DNA from: Datnioides undecimradiatus
Taxonomy: Eukaryota > Chordata > Actinopteri > Lobotiformes > Datnioididae
Reading direction: 5' to 3'
Length of the DNA stretch: 64,000 bases
Assembly (NCBI GenBank): GCA_008933995.1
Contig: WARS01000046.1
Coordinates: forward strand, 6,930,026-6,994,025
In this document: positions 60,838 to 64,000 of the stretch, in pieces
Position numbering within the stretch: the stretch's first letter is position 1
Layout: the number at the start of each line of letters is the position of its first letter
Program-made: the position numbers and the translations under genes
The notes under the pieces: generated by a model
Databases searched by the model: none
Told to the model about the DNA's origin: nothing
The model's input: the letters and a program-made list of their open reading frames with translations, nothing else

Positions 60838-63489
60838 TCCCCTTCTTTTCATCTCATTAAGCTGTGTGTCAAGCTCTCTGCTCCATTGTTCTGCCACCTC
60901 CAAACTGCTATCGGGAGGGTTTTCATACACACTGGGGGACTAGGGGTGCACTTGTCTTGTCTATGCTGGAGTGTGTATGAGTATAAGTGTAAGCCTTGAA
61001 TGTGCATCTCACAAATCTAATTGTGTTTATGAATGGTGCTTCATCTCAAACCCTACAATCCCATAGTAAGTTTGAAAGATGAGCTGCTTTGATTGGATGT
61101 TCTTCTTCACAGTGTGAGAAACAATCTCACATTCATTCATTCATTAACATTCATCTTAAAGACAGTATTACGAATGCATAAACTGCAACTTTAGCAATTG
61201 AAATTCTAAAAAAAATGTGAACTGTAGTTCTGTTTGTGTGTACGAAACACTGAAGGGGAGACGAGTGACAGAGAGCTGAGGCACCGACAATCCCCTCCTG
61301 AGTCCCACCGCCACAATTATATTACCCTAACTGATTTTCAGCAGTGCTTCCCTCAGTAAATGCGGCCAATCCATTTCATTTGGCCTCATCTAGTTACGCT
61401 GCAAGCCTGGCCTCCCTCAGGTGCTCTTCCCTTGGGAGCTGTTGGCACTGATTTGGTCGATAGCTGAACCTGCCTTCCCACTGAGGGATTAACATGAAAC
61501 ACCTGCTCCACCATTAAACTGATATAAAATACAAGAAGGACAGGGAGGGAGAAGCTAACGGACAGGGAAGAAGTGTTGCCATTTTCAATTTACTGTATGA
61601 AAATGAAGATTTATGTAAAGAACTGTTGAGTCGGGCAGGATACAGAAAGATCACAGCGTAAAACTCAAGGCACTGCAGAAACAAACACATGCACAAAGGA
61701 AACAAAGACACAAAGGACACATTAGCCAAACTCCAAATTGAGCATGTTTGTGTGTTGGAGGGTCGTCTGCTCAGTGATGCATGAATGCAGAGTGACTGGG
61801 ATCTCGATTCAACCTACAGAGCCCAGACAATACTGTACCCATGGTGGCGACATCTTGAGCTGTCACGGCGCGTTAGCCAAAGCAGGCGTGAGGACGGGCC
61901 GCACTCGTCTGGCAGCATGTTTTTACGCTAAATGCACAGAAATAAGTGGTTCACCTTAAAGTACGGACATTTTAAAGTAGTTATTAAGGTGGTTGGATGG
62001 ACAAAGCCTTGATGTGGGATAACAGTTACAAAAGTTTTATTGCAAAGTAAGTTGTGGTTTTCCCTGTTATATCCCTGATATTTTAACCTTTGTGTAATAA
62101 GAATTTTGGTTCATAACTGGTATTTAATGGACTATCCAGCAGTAGGACTGGGCGATATGGAAGAAATCAAATACCACTATATTTCTGATCAAATACCCCC
62201 AAAAATGTATATTTCAACAGTACTGTATGGACTATTGGTATAATCTGCTTAGTAATCATCACCAGTATGAATATAATGAATAAGGTGGTAAAGAAAAATA
62301 ATAGACTACCAACTAGAACATTCCTGTAAAGCACTCTCCTTAATCTCCTTGATGGCTCCTTTATGTAGTGGCAAAGGTGAAAGTGGGTCACCTCCGTAAC
62401 CCAGTAAGCTCCATCACCCCAGTACTGTCAGCTCTGTTACACTTCCCTGCAGGCCTGGGCCGTCACCTCCAGCTGCTAACTATTGTTTCTTGTTCCCAGG
62501 GGTGGCCACCCAGGGGAGTTATGATGTCCTACTGTCCCAAAAGAGAGTGAAGCATGGTCAGGATGCAAGCATGCACTATGGGCAAACATTAATTAACACA
62601 AACATGCACACAAAAAGAGCCATGCAAATGATGTGTGCATGTGTGAACAGATGCATGCTCAAACACATGTCTAAGCACAGTAGGTTCCTTTTTAAAGATG
62701 CACACAAACAACCCAGAAGTCATATTATTGACGGGCAAAAACAGGGTAACACTGATTTCACAGACAACAACTCGTGCTATATGGCAGGTTGCATATTTAA
62801 GAATTAGTGACAGTATTCATGAAAGCCTTTCTCTGAGGGTCATCCAGTTCTTGCCTGGAAGACCCCCACAATCACAACAAAGGCCAAAGGTCTAAGGTCA
62901 CAAAGCCACAATCTGCACTGATTCTGCACGGGACGCCCAGCACGAAACACATAAACACGCATGTAAGGTGCACACTTGCACACACAAGGACAGACGGCAC
63001 AGATCACTCAGTTACAACAGGGGATGGAAATCACCTAATAAGAAGAGACAAAGCCCAGCTTGGGAAAAGCCTTCACCACATGTGTCGTGACTTTCGGGCA
63101 CTGTGGCATACAGTGTGTAATTAATGGCCACAAACAGTTCAGGTGACTTAAGTTCGCTTTGAAGCAGGAGCCCGTTTTCCACCCGAGACAAATACAACAA
63201 TCACTACAGCAGCAAAACAGCATTGCGGTGTCATGTTAAGTCCGTTAAATCTCACAGAGACTCACGGAGACTGCTACCTGGGTAGTCCTGTTCTAAAGTT
63301 GAAGGCAAGTTCCCTATAATCATACTCTCTTTCAGTTAAAATGAGAGGGGAAAAGCTGCATCCAAATCTTGACCATAGCCTGGAGCGTAAAGGCACAATC
63401 AGACACTGCTACAGTTGTTTGTTCCAACTCCACAACTTGAAACTGACAAGCTCCATTACACTGAAAATGCTATGCTCTCTAGTCTGTAC

Positions 63490-63688
63490 CTTTGCCATCC
63501 TGGAAGGTTTGTGTTTTCCCTGGTGAGCCTTTGGCAACTGGTCCAAGCAGCGGTTTGGGTGTCCAGAGAGAGTCCGGCCTCTGATGGACCTTTGACACTG
63601 AAAGTAGACGTTTGCGCAGGCAGCCCTCTGGCTTGGTGGGCCTGGGGCTGGGGCTGGGGAAGACCTGGGGCTGGAGGCTGTTCCCCAT
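63490..63688 (-). CDS. Candidate distal alternative first exon of nhsl1
   Basis: On the - strand an ATG in a good context (aagATGG) opens a frame beginning MGNSLQPQVFPSPSPRPTKP and running 66 codons to FQDGK plus one base. It stops at a consensus donor (AAAG/gtacag, exon edge 63490). The leftover single base is the phase needed by nhsl1 exon 2, giving ...DGKAVSNLDEES. The frame stays open upstream to an ATG at 63808 (MITYVHC...), so translation might start there. Alternatively a good acceptor (gtgctccttccag, exon edge near 63700) would make this a second exon joined to a leader exon ending near 63843. The segment is Pro/Ser/Lys-rich and basic. The Met-Gly-Asn-Ser start could be N-myristoylated, though residue 6 is Gln rather than Ser/Thr. 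No homologue is known to me. Confidence 0.45.
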
Positions 63689-64000
63689 CTTGTTGGCGGG
63701 CTGGAAGGAGCACAGAGTTCGCTTCTCGCCAGGGGGGTCCTCATAGCAGGCCCTGTGCCAGCAGCTGACCACCGGCTCCGAGGAGAGGCAGTGCACGTAT
63801 GTGATCATCCCCGGCTAAGACCTAAACCTCCCCAACACTCACCCTCCCCTGCTGTATCCAGGACCAAAGCCCCCAACTCCTCCTCCTCCTCCTACTTGCA
63901 CGACCCTCTCTCTCTTGAGGTGGTGGGACAGAGGGATGACTGTGAAGGGTGTACGGAGGAGACCTCCCCCCTAGCACCCAAACTCTCAATAGTCCTCCCC
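63689..64000 (-). promoter_or_regulatory. Possible leader or promoter of the distal nhsl1 start
   Basis: Upstream of the candidate distal first exon on the - strand. It is G/A-rich, with a strong donor-like gtgagt near 63842 and a run of GAG units near 63880-63893. The window ends before any start site can be judged. Confidence 0.25.

Larger units (their letters stand above)
47701..63489. other. Sequence upstream of nhsl1 (intron if the distal first exon is used)
   Basis: Nearly 16 kb without a recognisable coding exon. It is dotted with CA/TG microsatellites, of which the main ones are listed separately. Several stretches of 100-200 bases are free of simple repeats and rich in homeodomain-like ATTA and other short motifs (49370-49570, 57105-57260, 60330-60500, 61330-61500); these are possible conserved non-coding elements, which I cannot confirm without alignments. 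Confidence 0.45.

Overview
The window is vertebrate nuclear DNA, most likely from a ray-finned (teleost) fish. This rests on introns bounded by gt/ag, compact genes (23 coding exons of one gene in about 7 kb), very frequent (CA)n/(TG)n microsatellites, and proteins that match vertebrate families end to end but differ from the mammalian versions. There is no bacterial, phage or viral gene organisation. Most long open frames here are antisense or simple-repeat shadows.

Three protein-coding genes can be rebuilt exon by exon with consistent reading phases. (1) cmtr1, + strand, 7.8-14.6 kb: the cap-1 mRNA 2'-O-ribose methyltransferase, 826 residues from 23 coding exons. (2) hebp2-like, + strand, 17.1-18.9 kb: a SOUL-family heme-binding protein, 191 residues from 4 coding exons. 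(3) nhsl1, - strand, 47.2-24.0 kb: a Nance-Horan-syndrome-like actin regulator, 1,595 residues from 8 coding exons including one of about 3.3 kb. A phase-compatible candidate alternative first exon of nhsl1 lies at 63.5-63.7 kb.

Layout: 1-6.7 kb is AT-rich with no firm gene, only two weak exon-like patches on the - strand. 6.7-7.3 kb is a probable promoter for cmtr1. cmtr1 is followed in the same direction by hebp2. nhsl1 converges on hebp2 tail to tail, with about 3 kb between the end of the hebp2 frame and the candidate end of the nhsl1 3' UTR. From 47 to 63 kb lies sequence upstream of the rebuilt nhsl1 start; it would be first-intron sequence if the distal first exon is real. It holds many CA/TG repeats, one strong short hairpin and several stretches that look like possible conserved non-coding elements.

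HEBP2 and NHSL1 are also neighbours in human (6q24), which supports both names; CMTR1 is on human 6p21, so its position here reflects a fish-specific arrangement or older linkage. I found no new multi-gene system. The items most worth following up are the distal nhsl1 first exon, the NAGNAG acceptor of the large nhsl1 exon and the 55-base hairpin at 60.06 kb.
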